From Bacteroidota bacterium (GTDB lineage: Bacteria > Bacteroidota > Bacteroidia > Bacteroidales > UBA6013): a stretch of DNA of 64,000 bases. Position 1 is the stretch's first letter, and the number at the start of each line of letters is the position of its first letter. Where the stretch lies: positions 1 through 64,000 of the forward strand of contig JAIFMG010000146.1 in assembly GCA_020048645.1 (NCBI GenBank). The letters are read 5' to 3'. The notes under the pieces were generated by a model. That model was not told the DNA's origin. It searched no databases and was given only the letters and a program-made list of their open reading frames with translations. The position numbers and the translations under genes were made by a program. Below, piece after piece: positions 54,796-63,677 of this stretch.

Positions 54796-55866
54796 ATGCG
54801 CCTGAAAACCCTGACCACAAGACTGCTCGCCTGCCTGGCCCTCGGCATCGCGGCCCAGACTGCGGCCGCGCAAGACGCCCCGGGAGCGCCGCCCCCCTTC
54901 CGCGTCATGTTCTACAACTGCGAAAACCTCTTCGACAACCTGGACGACCCGGGCACGATCGACCAGGAGTACCTCCCCGGGGGCGAGCGCGGCTGGACCC
55001 CCTGGCGCATCCACGACAAGCAGTTCAAGATCGCCCAGGTCATCCTTTCCGTCGGAGGCTGGGAGCCGCCCGCCGTCGTCGGCCTCTGCGAAGTCGAAAA
55101 CCGGGCCGTGCTGGAGCAACTGCTCGACAAGACCGGCCTCCGAAGGCTCGGGTACCAGCTCGTCCACCAGGAATCGCCCGACCGCCGCGGCATCGACGTG
55201 GCCATGTTCTACCGCCCCGAGGCCTTCCAACTGCTCGACTTCCGCTACCACCGCGTCATCAACCCCGCCGACTCCGCCTGGGCCACCCGCGACGTCCTCC
55301 ACGCCCGCGGAACGACGCCCTGGGGCGACACGCTGCACCTCTTCTTCAACCACTGGCCCTCGCGCTGGGGCGGGCAGTTCGACACCCAGGACAAGCGGCA
55401 GCTCGCCGCCAACACCGTCCGCGCCGCCCTCGACAGCGTCCTGGCAAGCGAACCCCAGGCCCGCGTCGTCATCATGGGAGACCTCAACGACTACCCCGAC
55501 GACCTCAGCGTTACCCAGACCCTGGGAGCCCTGCACCACTACGACCAGCCCCGCTTCGACAAGCTCTACAACCTTTCCGCCGAGCTCGAACGGCAGGGCC
55601 TCGGCTCGCACAAGTACCAGTACGAGTGGGGAGTGCTCGACCAGACCATCGTCTCCGGCGCGCTGCTCCTGGGCCACGGAAGCCGCTGCGCGCCCAGCGA
55701 CGCCCACATCCAGAACGCCGACTTCCTGCTCGAAGACGACCCGACCTACCTGGGCCAAAAAGTCTCCCGCACCTACATCGGATTCCGCTACCACGGCGGA
55801 TTCAGCGACCACCTGCCCATCTACCTCGAGCTCCGGCCTCCGGCCAACAGCCAGGCCGCCAACTGA
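54796..55866 (+). CDS. Secreted endonuclease/exonuclease/phosphatase family protein
   Basis: RVMFYNCENLFDNLDDP, VVGLCEVENRAVLEQLL, LHLFFNHWPSR, RVVIMGDLNDYPDD. Confidence 0.92.
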   Translation: MRLKTLTTRLLACLALGIAAQTAAAQDAPGAPPPFRVMFYNCENLFDNLDDPGTIDQEYLPGGERGWTPWRIHDKQFKIAQVILSVGGWEPPAVVGLCEVENRAVLEQLLDKTGLRRLGYQLVHQESPDRRGIDVAMFYRPEAFQLLDFRYHRVINPADSAWATRDVLHARGTTPWGDTLHLFFNHWPSRWGGQFDTQDKRQLAANTVRAALDSVLASEPQARVVIMGDLNDYPDDLSVTQTLGALHHYDQPRFDKLYNLSAELERQGLGSHKYQYEWGVLDQTIVSGALLLGHGSRCAPSDAHIQNADFLLEDDPTYLGQKVSRTYIGFRYHGGFSDHLPIYLELRPPANSQAAN

Positions 55867-55967
55867 GCCACGTTGGATACAGAATCAAAAAGAGAAGCCC
55901 TCCCGACACCGCTCAACCGTTCCAAGCTCCAGGCCCGACAACAACTTGAAACAAGACCCTACGCAAC

Positions 55968-56792
55968 ATGCCACCAGCACCCGAAGCGACCACCATTGAC
56001 GCCAAGATCTTCGACCAAGCCAGGCACTTCCACGGCTACGCGACGGCCAACGACAGCCGCTGGCACGTCATCGACCTGCTCAACCTGCTGCGGATCAGAA
56101 AATTCGACCCTGGCGTGAAAAAGGTCTTCCTCCTCGTGGCCATCAGCCTGGTGAAGCCGGCCGACTGGCGCGACAGGCTTTTCGTGCGCGTGGCCAAGGC
56201 CTTGTTCCGGAAATCGCCCAAGGTCGAGCTGCTCGAGGTCTTCTTCAAGCCCAATGTCGGCCGCGATTTCAGCTCGTTCCAGGCCATGCTCCAGAAGGCG
56301 CAGGCCAAAGCCCAGGCCCGCGATTTCATGCTGTTTCAGAACAGAAGCGGACATGGCCCCTTTCGCGCGGGCTGGTATTCCCAGTTCGTGGAACAATTCG
56401 AAAGGTTCGACCGCGTGGCGATCTGCGGCAGCACGATCACCTTTTTCGACCATCCCTCGCGGGCGCAGGGCAAAATCATGCCGCACGTGCAAACCTACGC
56501 CTTCCTGAGCAGCTTCGCGCGCCTGCAAATGCTTGGCACTGAATTCCCTGGCGCCAAGGAGACCCAGCGCCTGGAGGTCATCACGCAAGGCGAAATCGGC
56601 CTGAGCCAGTTCTTCCTCGAAAAAGGACTGGCCATCACCTGCGTCGAATGGCCCGAAGCCCCCATCGACAACCAAACCCGCCCCGCGCGGGTGGGCGATG
56701 TGCGGAAAGTTTCGGCCAAACACTGTTTTTACCACCGCCGCTATTTCCGAAAATGGAACTATTGGAAGCTCTGGTTCGGCATGAAGCCTTGA
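55968..56792 (+). CDS. Hypothetical protein, RgpF/glycan-biosynthesis-like
   Basis: 274 aa; EVFFKPNVGRDFSSFQAMLQKA (NxGRD-type motif), HVQTYAFLSSFARLQ. Confidence 0.6.
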   Translation: MPPAPEATTIDAKIFDQARHFHGYATANDSRWHVIDLLNLLRIRKFDPGVKKVFLLVAISLVKPADWRDRLFVRVAKALFRKSPKVELLEVFFKPNVGRDFSSFQAMLQKAQAKAQARDFMLFQNRSGHGPFRAGWYSQFVEQFERFDRVAICGSTITFFDHPSRAQGKIMPHVQTYAFLSSFARLQMLGTEFPGAKETQRLEVITQGEIGLSQFFLEKGLAITCVEWPEAPIDNQTRPARVGDVRKVSAKHCFYHRRYFRKWNYWKLWFGMKP

Positions 56793-56830
56793 ACCGCGCT
56801 TCACCTACCCCACACCCTAAAAACATCGGC

Positions 56831-57775
56831 ATGAAGATCCTTTTCATCGGCTCCAAGCGGTTCGACTACGTGCAGGACCTGAGCTACTCGGGCCTGGTCA
56901 AGATCCTGGGAACCAAGAACGTCATCGAATACCAGTGGAACCCGAAATACCACTTCAAGCTCAAGGAATACCCCAAGAACCTCGGCTACCAGCCCGGATT
57001 TCCGCTCAAGGGCATTTTCAGGCGCAAGACGGACTACGACATGGTGCTGGTGGCCTCGAACAAGCCCGACGCCATCAAGGCCTACCTGGCTCTGGTCCAG
57101 CGGATTCCGGCCAAGGTTCCCGTGGTGTTCGTCGATGGCGGCGACCGTCCGGAGCTGGGCGGCGACATTGTCAGGACCTCCGGCCAGGCGCTTCACGACG
57201 CATTTTTCGGGGCGCGGGAGCTCGATTTCGTCTTCAAGCGCGAAATGCTGAAGGAGGCCGCCTATCCGGCCCATGTCTTTCCCTTTCCGATCAGCGTGAA
57301 CCTCGACCGGATTCCCAAGTCCTTGGCCACCAGCAAGAAGTACGAAGTCGCCTTCTGGGCCGGGGCCGGCTCGCACCCCATCCGGCAGCGTGTTTTCGAG
57401 CGGCTCGAAGGCCAGTTCGACTGCCAGGCCAACGGCACACTGCCCAACCAGAGCCTGGGCAAGTTCGCCGCCACCCGCGTCTCGCTCAACTTCCGCGGCG
57501 GCGGCTGGGACACCCTGCGCTACTGGGAAATCCCCGCCACGGGCGCCTTCATGCTCAGCCAGCCGCCGGGCATCCTGATTCCCAACGACTTCCAAGACCG
57601 GCAGCACGTCGTCCACTGCCAGGAGGACCTCTCGGACCTGCTCGACCTCTGCGTCTATTACCTCCGCCACGAAAGCGAGCGCGAAGCCATCGCCCGCGCC
57701 GGGCACGAGCACATGCTCCGCTTCCACACCGACCGCGCCCGAGCCCAGTTCCTGCTCGAAACCGTCGGGCGATGA
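56831..57775 (+). CDS. CgeB/glycosyltransferase family 1-like protein
   Basis: MKILFIGSKRFDYVQDLSYSGLVKILG...FPFPISVNL...AFWAGAGSHPIRQRVFERL...DTLRYWEIPATGAFMLSQPPGILIPNDFQDRQHVVHCQEDLSDLLDLCVYYL. Confidence 0.82.
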   Translation: MKILFIGSKRFDYVQDLSYSGLVKILGTKNVIEYQWNPKYHFKLKEYPKNLGYQPGFPLKGIFRRKTDYDMVLVASNKPDAIKAYLALVQRIPAKVPVVFVDGGDRPELGGDIVRTSGQALHDAFFGARELDFVFKREMLKEAAYPAHVFPFPISVNLDRIPKSLATSKKYEVAFWAGAGSHPIRQRVFERLEGQFDCQANGTLPNQSLGKFAATRVSLNFRGGGWDTLRYWEIPATGAFMLSQPPGILIPNDFQDRQHVVHCQEDLSDLLDLCVYYLRHESEREAIARAGHEHMLRFHTDRARAQFLLETVGR

Positions 57776-57883
57776 GCCGAAGGCAATGCCCCGAGAGCGA
57801 TCGCCCGAAGGCTGGCCAAGCCCGAGTTTTTCGCTATCTTTGAACTGAAATCCTACCCGCGAAACCAACAGCGCCCCCCGGCC

Positions 57884-60673
57884 ATGAACGACAAGATCAA
57901 AGAACTGCTGGCCAAAGCAGCCAAGCTCGAAGCATCCGAAGACCACGAACAACTCGCCGAAGTCTATCGCGAGCTGGCCAGGCTGTACCACAAGGCCAAA
58001 AACAAAGAGAAAAACGAGGAGTATTTGGCGAAAGCGAAGGAGGAAAAGGAGAAAGCACCGGGACAAGCCAAAAGCGATGACCCATTGGCCAAGCTCGACT
58101 CTATCGCCAAAATGGAAGATTCACCCCGAAAATCGGCCCTGCTGGAAGAGCTTATTGCAAAAAATCCACAGAACGTGATTTTGAACTCCTTGTTCGCTGA
58201 GGCCAACTTCAGTCTCAGGCAATTTACCGAGGCCAAGCACTACTATGAGGTAGTTTTTAAGGAATTGGAGTCAAGCGGAGCAAATCCTGAACTTAGTGCC
58301 ATAACCGCATTTCGATTGGCTACGATTTATGAAGATAATGACATCGAACAATCAAAAACGTTCTACGAAAAAGCGATTTCACTAAAACCGAACTTTGCAG
58401 AGGCTTATTCCAATTTGGGAAATTTACTTGCAACGCATTATCAGGATTCCGAAAACGCCAAAGAATGCTATGAAAAAGCAATTTCGTTAATGCCTGATTA
58501 TCCAGAAGCCCTTTTCAATTTGGGTTATATTCTAGCAAATCATTACCATGAGAACGAAGAAGCCGAAAAAAACTTCGAAAAAGTAATAACCTTAATGCCT
58601 GACAATGCATTTGCTTACAGTAACTTAGGCGCCACACTAATACTTGACTACAACAAACGAGAAAGAGCAAAAGTGACCCTCGAAAAAGCTATTTCACTTA
58701 ATCCTGACTTCGCAACAGCTTATTCAAATTTAGGCATAGTATTGACAAAGCATTTCAAAGAACACGAGAAGGCCAAAGAAAACTTTGAAAAAGCGATTGG
58801 GCTAAATCCTGATTTCGCAGAGGCTTATTTCAATTTGGGCAATCTACTGGCAAGCCATTACAAGGAATACGAAAAATCCAAAGAAAATTACGAAAAAGCA
58901 ATTTCACTTAAGCCCGACTACGCAGAAGCTTATTCATATTTGGGTGAATTATTCACAACCCAACTACAGGAACATGATAAAGCCAAGGAGTGCTTCGAAA
59001 AAGCAATTTCTTTAAAGCCAGAAGACCCAGAAGCATTAATAAACTTTGGGTATCTATTGACAACACATTTTGAGGAGCATGAAAAAGCCAAAAAATGCTA
59101 CGAAAAAGCAATTTTGTTAAAGCCTGACGCTGCAGACGCAATTTTCGATTTAGGGTATCTATTTACAATACATTTCAAGGAGTATGAAAAGGCCAAGGAA
59201 TGCTTCGAAAGAGCAATTTCGTTAAAGCCTGACGATGCAGAAGCTTTTTCCAACTTAGGGTATTTATTGACAACACATTTCCAGGAGCACGAAAAGGCAA
59301 AAGAATGTTTCGAAAAAGCAATTTCGTTAAAGCCTGACATCTGGAGAGCACACCACTTTTTAGGAGTCACCCAGTATTTCATCGGTCAAATCGATGAAGC
59401 CAAATACCACATCACAAAAGCCATCGAACTGAACAAAGAATCGACTTTTTCGCGGCACGCGCTCGGTGAAATCATCGAGAAAGAACCTTTCATCACGGGG
59501 CTTACCATCCAGAAGCTGAGGCATTTGAGGGACTTGGAGATCGATTTGGATGAAAACGAGCCCAAGCACCTGATGCTGACGGGCATCAACGGCAGCGGGA
59601 AGACGACGGTCTTGCGGGAATGCAAGGAGTACCTGAAACGGGTGCTCGAAATGCCCATCGACGAGCTGTTCACGGAAAAGGCCCGGCAGGAGCTCCTGTT
59701 TCCTAAGGACTACGCGCTGATAGTCAAGCTCAACGGCAAGAGCCCGCTGGACCTGCGCTACGCCTACGAAAGCGGCAGGCTGATTGTCAAGTACCTGGGG
59801 GCCAACACGGGCCTGGAGGGCAACCGGGCGCTGAACGCGCGGGGCGTCGAAACGGTGGAGAAGGTGGCCCTGCCCTGGATCAACCGCATCGAGGAGAACC
59901 TGGCCGACAAGATCGTGTCCTACCTGGTGGACCAGGACTACAACAGGCTGCGGGCCTTCCGCAACAAGGACGAGGCGACCTACAAGGCCATCGACGCCTG
60001 GTTCGAGCGGTTCTTGGAAATCCTCCAGTCGTTCGACGAGGGCATCGAGGGGCTGGAGTACGCGGAGGCCGACAAGCGGCACAGCTTCATCCTGAAGGTG
60101 AAGAACCCGCTCAACCCCAACGAGTTGACCCCGGTGGAGTTCCACGAACTGCCGGACGGCTTCAAGGCCATGTTCAAGATCGTCTTCGAGGTGATGCTTC
60201 AGATGCAGAGCAAGGTCGAGCTGAGCTACTTCTTGCCGGGCATCGTGATGATCGACGAGCCGGAGCTGTTCCTGCACGTGCGCCTGCAAGAGCGGGTCCT
60301 GCCGACGCTGACCAAGCTGTTTCCGAACATCCAGTTCATCGTGGCCACGCATTCGCCCTTCGTCCTGCGCTCGATCCCGAACGCGGTGATCTACGACCTG
60401 GGCAAGAAAATCCGCCTCGAAAACCTCTCGGAGGTGCCCGTCAGCTACCTGAACGACTACTACTTCCGGCAAAGCCCAGAGGATGTGGCGAATATCTTGT
60501 CGAAGCTGAAAGAGTTTGAGCGACTGATCGAGGGCTACCGCGAGGGCAAGCTGACGCAAGAGGAGCGCGAGCGCCTGGCGGAGCTGGAGGTCTTCCTCGA
60601 TGAAAACGCGCCCTACGTCTCGGATAAGGACTACACCCGGTTCAAGGAAAACCAGAAATTCCTCTACGAATGA
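57884..60673 (+). CDS. TPR-array protein fused to ABC/RecF-OLD-type ATPase (PtuA-like)
   Basis: N-term MNDKIKELLAKAAKLEASEDHEQLAEVYRELARLYHKAKNK; ~10-11 TPR-like units of 35 aa; ATPase HLMLTGINGSGKTTVL (Walker A), GIVMIDEPELFLHVRLQERVLPTL (Walker B), IQFIVATHSPFVLRSI (H-loop); no TOPRIM seen. Confidence 0.9.
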   Translation: MNDKIKELLAKAAKLEASEDHEQLAEVYRELARLYHKAKNKEKNEEYLAKAKEEKEKAPGQAKSDDPLAKLDSIAKMEDSPRKSALLEELIAKNPQNVILNSLFAEANFSLRQFTEAKHYYEVVFKELESSGANPELSAITAFRLATIYEDNDIEQSKTFYEKAISLKPNFAEAYSNLGNLLATHYQDSENAKECYEKAISLMPDYPEALFNLGYILANHYHENEEAEKNFEKVITLMPDNAFAYSNLGATLILDYNKRERAKVTLEKAISLNPDFATAYSNLGIVLTKHFKEHEKAKENFEKAIGLNPDFAEAYFNLGNLLASHYKEYEKSKENYEKAISLKPDYAEAYSYLGELFTTQLQEHDKAKECFEKAISLKPEDPEALINFGYLLTTHFEEHEKAKKCYEKAILLKPDAADAIFDLGYLFTIHFKEYEKAKECFERAISLKPDDAEAFSNLGYLLTTHFQEHEKAKECFEKAISLKPDIWRAHHFLGVTQYFIGQIDEAKYHITKAIELNKESTFSRHALGEIIEKEPFITGLTIQKLRHLRDLEIDLDENEPKHLMLTGINGSGKTTVLRECKEYLKRVLEMPIDELFTEKARQELLFPKDYALIVKLNGKSPLDLRYAYESGRLIVKYLGANTGLEGNRALNARGVETVEKVALPWINRIEENLADKIVSYLVDQDYNRLRAFRNKDEATYKAIDAWFERFLEILQSFDEGIEGLEYAEADKRHSFILKVKNPLNPNELTPVEFHELPDGFKAMFKIVFEVMLQMQSKVELSYFLPGIVMIDEPELFLHVRLQERVLPTLTKLFPNIQFIVATHSPFVLRSIPNAVIYDLGKKIRLENLSEVPVSYLNDYYFRQSPEDVANILSKLKEFERLIEGYREGKLTQEERERLAELEVFLDENAPYVSDKDYTRFKENQKFLYE

Positions 60674-61308
60674 TCCGCATCGAAAGAAGCACCAAGCCAA
60701 GGGCTCCGTTCAAGTGCACCGATTCCGAAATTAAGGAACGGATCCACGACGACTTCCTTCACCTTTGCTATGTTTGTGAGGAGTATGTAGCCACAAGCTA
60801 CGAGATTGACCATTTCTTCCCCAAAGGCCAGGTGGAGTTCAAGCATTTGGAGCACGATTGGGACAATCTTTTTTGCATCTGCCCCAAATGCAACCAGCAG
60901 AGGCCGAAGGATATCAACACGAAGGGCAAAGAGGTGCTGGACAGTTGCAAGGACGATGTGGAAACCCGGCTGCGCTTGCGGTTTGTTGGGCAACGGGTGG
61001 AGGTGCTGGCCACCGACCCAGGGGACGAGAAGGCCAAAAACACGAAAAATCTGCTGGATCGGATCTACAATGGCATCGGCGCCACGCCAGGCACGCGCGC
61101 GCACCTCGACAGACGGGAGGCGATTCAGAAAATCATAAAGAAATTTGAAGAACAGGTCGAAAAGTTCAAAAAGAACGACGTGTTCAAAAGCGAAGTCGTG
61201 GAGCGGCTGGCGAAGGATTCGCGAAGCGATTACAGCTCCTTCGTAACGTTCAAGCGGCAGTGGATACGGGACCACCACCCGGAGCTGGCGGAGCTGATTC
61301 CGGATTGA
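60670..61308 (+). CDS. HNH endonuclease (PtuB/TIGR02646-like)
   Basis: LCYVCEEYVATSYEIDHFFPKGQVEFKHLEHDWDNLFCICPKCNQQR (CxxC...DHF..K...WDNL...CxxCN); ATGA overlap with the upstream ATPase gene. Confidence 0.9.
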   Translation: MIRIERSTKPRAPFKCTDSEIKERIHDDFLHLCYVCEEYVATSYEIDHFFPKGQVEFKHLEHDWDNLFCICPKCNQQRPKDINTKGKEVLDSCKDDVETRLRLRFVGQRVEVLATDPGDEKAKNTKNLLDRIYNGIGATPGTRAHLDRREAIQKIIKKFEEQVEKFKKNDVFKSEVVERLAKDSRSDYSSFVTFKRQWIRDHHPELAELIPD

Positions 61309-61524
61309 GCGCTGGCTCGGACGGCGATAACCTGACGACGGGAAAGCAGAAAAACACAGGCTGACCAGACGCCTACAATGTGCCGAGAAGAAATACCGCA
61401 CAATTTTTGATGGCAAAAAGCGATGGCGTGAATGAAGAACACAATTCAATCGGACATTTCAACCATCAACCTGTTGATAATCACCAATACGAAAAACGTT
61501 TTTCCATCATTCTAAAACTCTGAA

Positions 61525-62085
61525 ATGGAAAATTTAGAACCGTATAGAATAGAGGGCTTGGATTTAAGCCTCCAACGCAAAGGTGATCTTTTGTACCACG
61601 AGGGGCCCCTATTGTCTCACTTTGTGAACGCGCAAAACCCTGATGAACACTACTTCTACAAGTGGAGTGATTGCGATGACCTGCACAATCGCTGGCTAAT
61701 TTTTGGTATCTCCACCGAAAACTTGAGCTTCTTTTTTGATGAAAAATTGTCATTGTTGGCCTTGATTCAGAAAACCAACTTCTTGTTTTTTGTGGACCTT
61801 GACACCAACCTGAATACCGTCAACACATTCGTTTGTCCAACACAAAAAATACCTTCCGATTACCTTCCTTCAGAAAGGTCATTTTTTAAGGAAAGCCAAT
61901 ACGAACAATACGCAATATCCCTTAGAAACGATTTGAAGCAGGAAAAAAAAGATGCGAGCGAACATAACTTTTACCCCATTTTACTCAAAGAAATGATTTC
62001 CATCAAGGAAACCCAAGAGCGGCAAAATTTGTTGCTGAACTTGATCATGAAAAATCTTGATAAAAAACCGCATCTTTCCGACTAA
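61525..62085 (+). CDS. Hypothetical protein (possibly DUF6575-like)
   Basis: 186 aa; DEHYFYKWSDCDDLHNRWLIFGIST...; AT-rich. Confidence 0.65.
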   Translation: MENLEPYRIEGLDLSLQRKGDLLYHEGPLLSHFVNAQNPDEHYFYKWSDCDDLHNRWLIFGISTENLSFFFDEKLSLLALIQKTNFLFFVDLDTNLNTVNTFVCPTQKIPSDYLPSERSFFKESQYEQYAISLRNDLKQEKKDASEHNFYPILLKEMISIKETQERQNLLLNLIMKNLDKKPHLSD

Positions 62086-62230
62086 TTCTGCTTTGCAAAT
62101 TCATGGATTCAAATAAGGTAATAAGGTTGTTTTGACTCCGGCAATTGATTTTCTACTAAGGTTTTACCCAAAAATAAGGTCTTATCATCCCATCTGCAAC
62201 GATAACCTTGTGCCATGTTGCTTTCGATGA
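62086..62230. repeat. Intergenic repeat copy 1 (pairs with 63247-63390)
   Basis: ttctgctttgcaaattcatggattcaaataaggtaataaggttgttttgactccggcaattgattttctactaaggttttacccaaaaataaggtctt... nearly identical to the second copy. Confidence 0.93.
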
Positions 62231-62300
62231 TGCAATGTCCCAATTTCCCATTCCCGAAAAGTTTGGGACGTTCTGACAATGCCCATCGCAGGATTATCTC

Positions 62301-62850
62301 GCCCCATCCGGCAGCGTGTTTTCGAGCGGCTCGAAGGCCAGTTCGACTGCCAGGCCAACGGCACACTGCCCAACCAGAGCCTGGGCAAGTTCGCCGCCAC
62401 CCGCGTCTCGCTCAACTTCCGCGGCGGCGGCTGGGACCCCCTGCGCTACTGGGAAATCCCCGCCACGGGCGCGAGCGCGAAGCCATCGCCCGCGCCGGGC
62501 ACGAGCACCTGCTCCGCTTCCACACCGACCGCGCCCGAGCCCAGTTCCTGCTCGAAACCGTCGGGCGATGAGCCGAAGGCAATGCCCCGACACCGATCGC
62601 CCGAAGGCTGGCCAAGCCCGAGTTTTTCGCTATCTTTGAACTGAAATCCAACCCGCTCAACCAACATCGCCCCCCGGCATGAACGACAAAATCAAAGAAC
62701 TGGAGGCCAAAGCCGCCAAGCTCGAAGCATCCGAAGACCACCCACAACTCCCCGAAGTCTATCGCGAGCTGGCCCGGCTGTACCACAAGGCCAAAAACAA
62801 AGAGAAAAACGAAGAGTTTCTGGCGAAAGTGAGGGCGGCTAAGGAGAAAA
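62301..62850 (+). pseudogene. Decayed duplicate of the 57375-58053 segment (glycosyltransferase 3' end + promoter + 5' end of TPR-ATPase gene)
   Basis: Near-identical DNA from ccccatccggcagcgtgttttcgagc onward with an internal 130-bp deletion relative to the original (57547-57676), then truncated MNDKIKELEAKAAKLEASEDHPQLPEVYRELARLYHKAKNKEKNEEFLAK. Confidence 0.92.
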
Positions 62851-63246
62851 TTGAGGGAACCCAAGCCTGGATTCAAGTCATTAACGCAATAGGTGATTCT
62901 TGATTTTGATATTGGCTTGCGCCCCTTCGGGGCTTTCGGGGCGAAGTCTGCGCGTTCGAAAGGGGCGTAGCCCTGGCATCTTATGCCAAGTTGCGTTCAA
63001 CGGTGATGGATACGAATCGTCGGCATCCTGCGAAATTAGGGTCGGAAGGGAGGCGGATGAGTCGGTTTTGATGAATAAGGGAATCTTCCTCAAAACTTGA
63101 GTCCAGTATAAAAACCATTAGGGGATTTGTCCACGAAAGGCACGAAGGGCACGAAAATTTTTTGAAATCAAAATTGGGTCCAGCATAAAGAAAGGGAATT
63201 TTGAAATGACCTTTTTGGACCGCGCCCAAACTTAATTTTCATCCGT

Positions 63247-63390
63247 TCTACTTTGCAAATTCATGGATTCAAATAAGGTAATAAGGTTGTTTTGACTCCG
63301 TCAATTGATTTTCTACTAAGGTTTTACCCAAAAATAAGGTCTTGTCATGGCATCTGCAATGATAACCTTGTGCCAAGTTGCTTTCGGTGG
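63247..63390. repeat. Intergenic repeat copy 2 (pairs with 62086-62230)
   Basis: ttctactttgcaaattcatggattcaaataaggtaataaggttgttttgactccgtcaattgattttctactaaggttttacccaaaaataaggtctt... Confidence 0.93.
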
Positions 63391-63513
63391 CAACAAATTC
63401 AAGTCGTCAGCAGCCTGCGAGATTTGGATGAAAAGGCAGGCTTATGGCACGGATTCCGGGCGAATCCCGAAGGGATGGAATGGTTGTAGCCAGCCAAGCG
63501 TGCGATGGAGGGA

Positions 63514-63579
63514 AACCCCGGAGGGGTGGCATTACCTGTTCCATCCTGCCGAGGTAGATAATGTCACCCCTTCGGGGTT
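63514..63579. repeat. Long imperfect inverted repeat (21-nt arms)
   Basis: AACCCCGGAGGGGTGGCATTA (63514-63534) pairs with TAATGTCACCCCTTCGGGGTT (63559-63579), 19/21 by hand count; 24-nt loop. Confidence 0.9.
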
Positions 63580-63604
63580 CTCTTATTGGGCTTGGCTCCG
63601 CTTT

Positions 63605-63675
63605 CTACAATCATGACACCCCTCCGGATTTGGGCGCGGCTTCAAGGCAATCCATCGCGTTTGAAAGCGACTTGG
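63605..63675 (+). repeat. Dispersed repeat copy B (pairs with 24115-24185)
   Basis: ctacaatcatgacacccctccggatttgggcgcggcttcaaggcaatccatcgcgtttgaaagcgacttgg. Confidence 0.75.
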
Positions 63676-63677
63676 GC

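Noticed and set aside
60670-61308. HNH gene as a homing endonuclease
   Set aside because: ATGA coupling to an ABC-type ATPase and no intron or intein context favour a PtuB-like role.
63292-63616. Short ORFs containing PEGMEWLQPSVRWRETPEGWHYLFHPAEVDNVTPSGFSYWAWLRF
   Set aside because: They translate the repeat/hairpin nest rather than a conserved protein.
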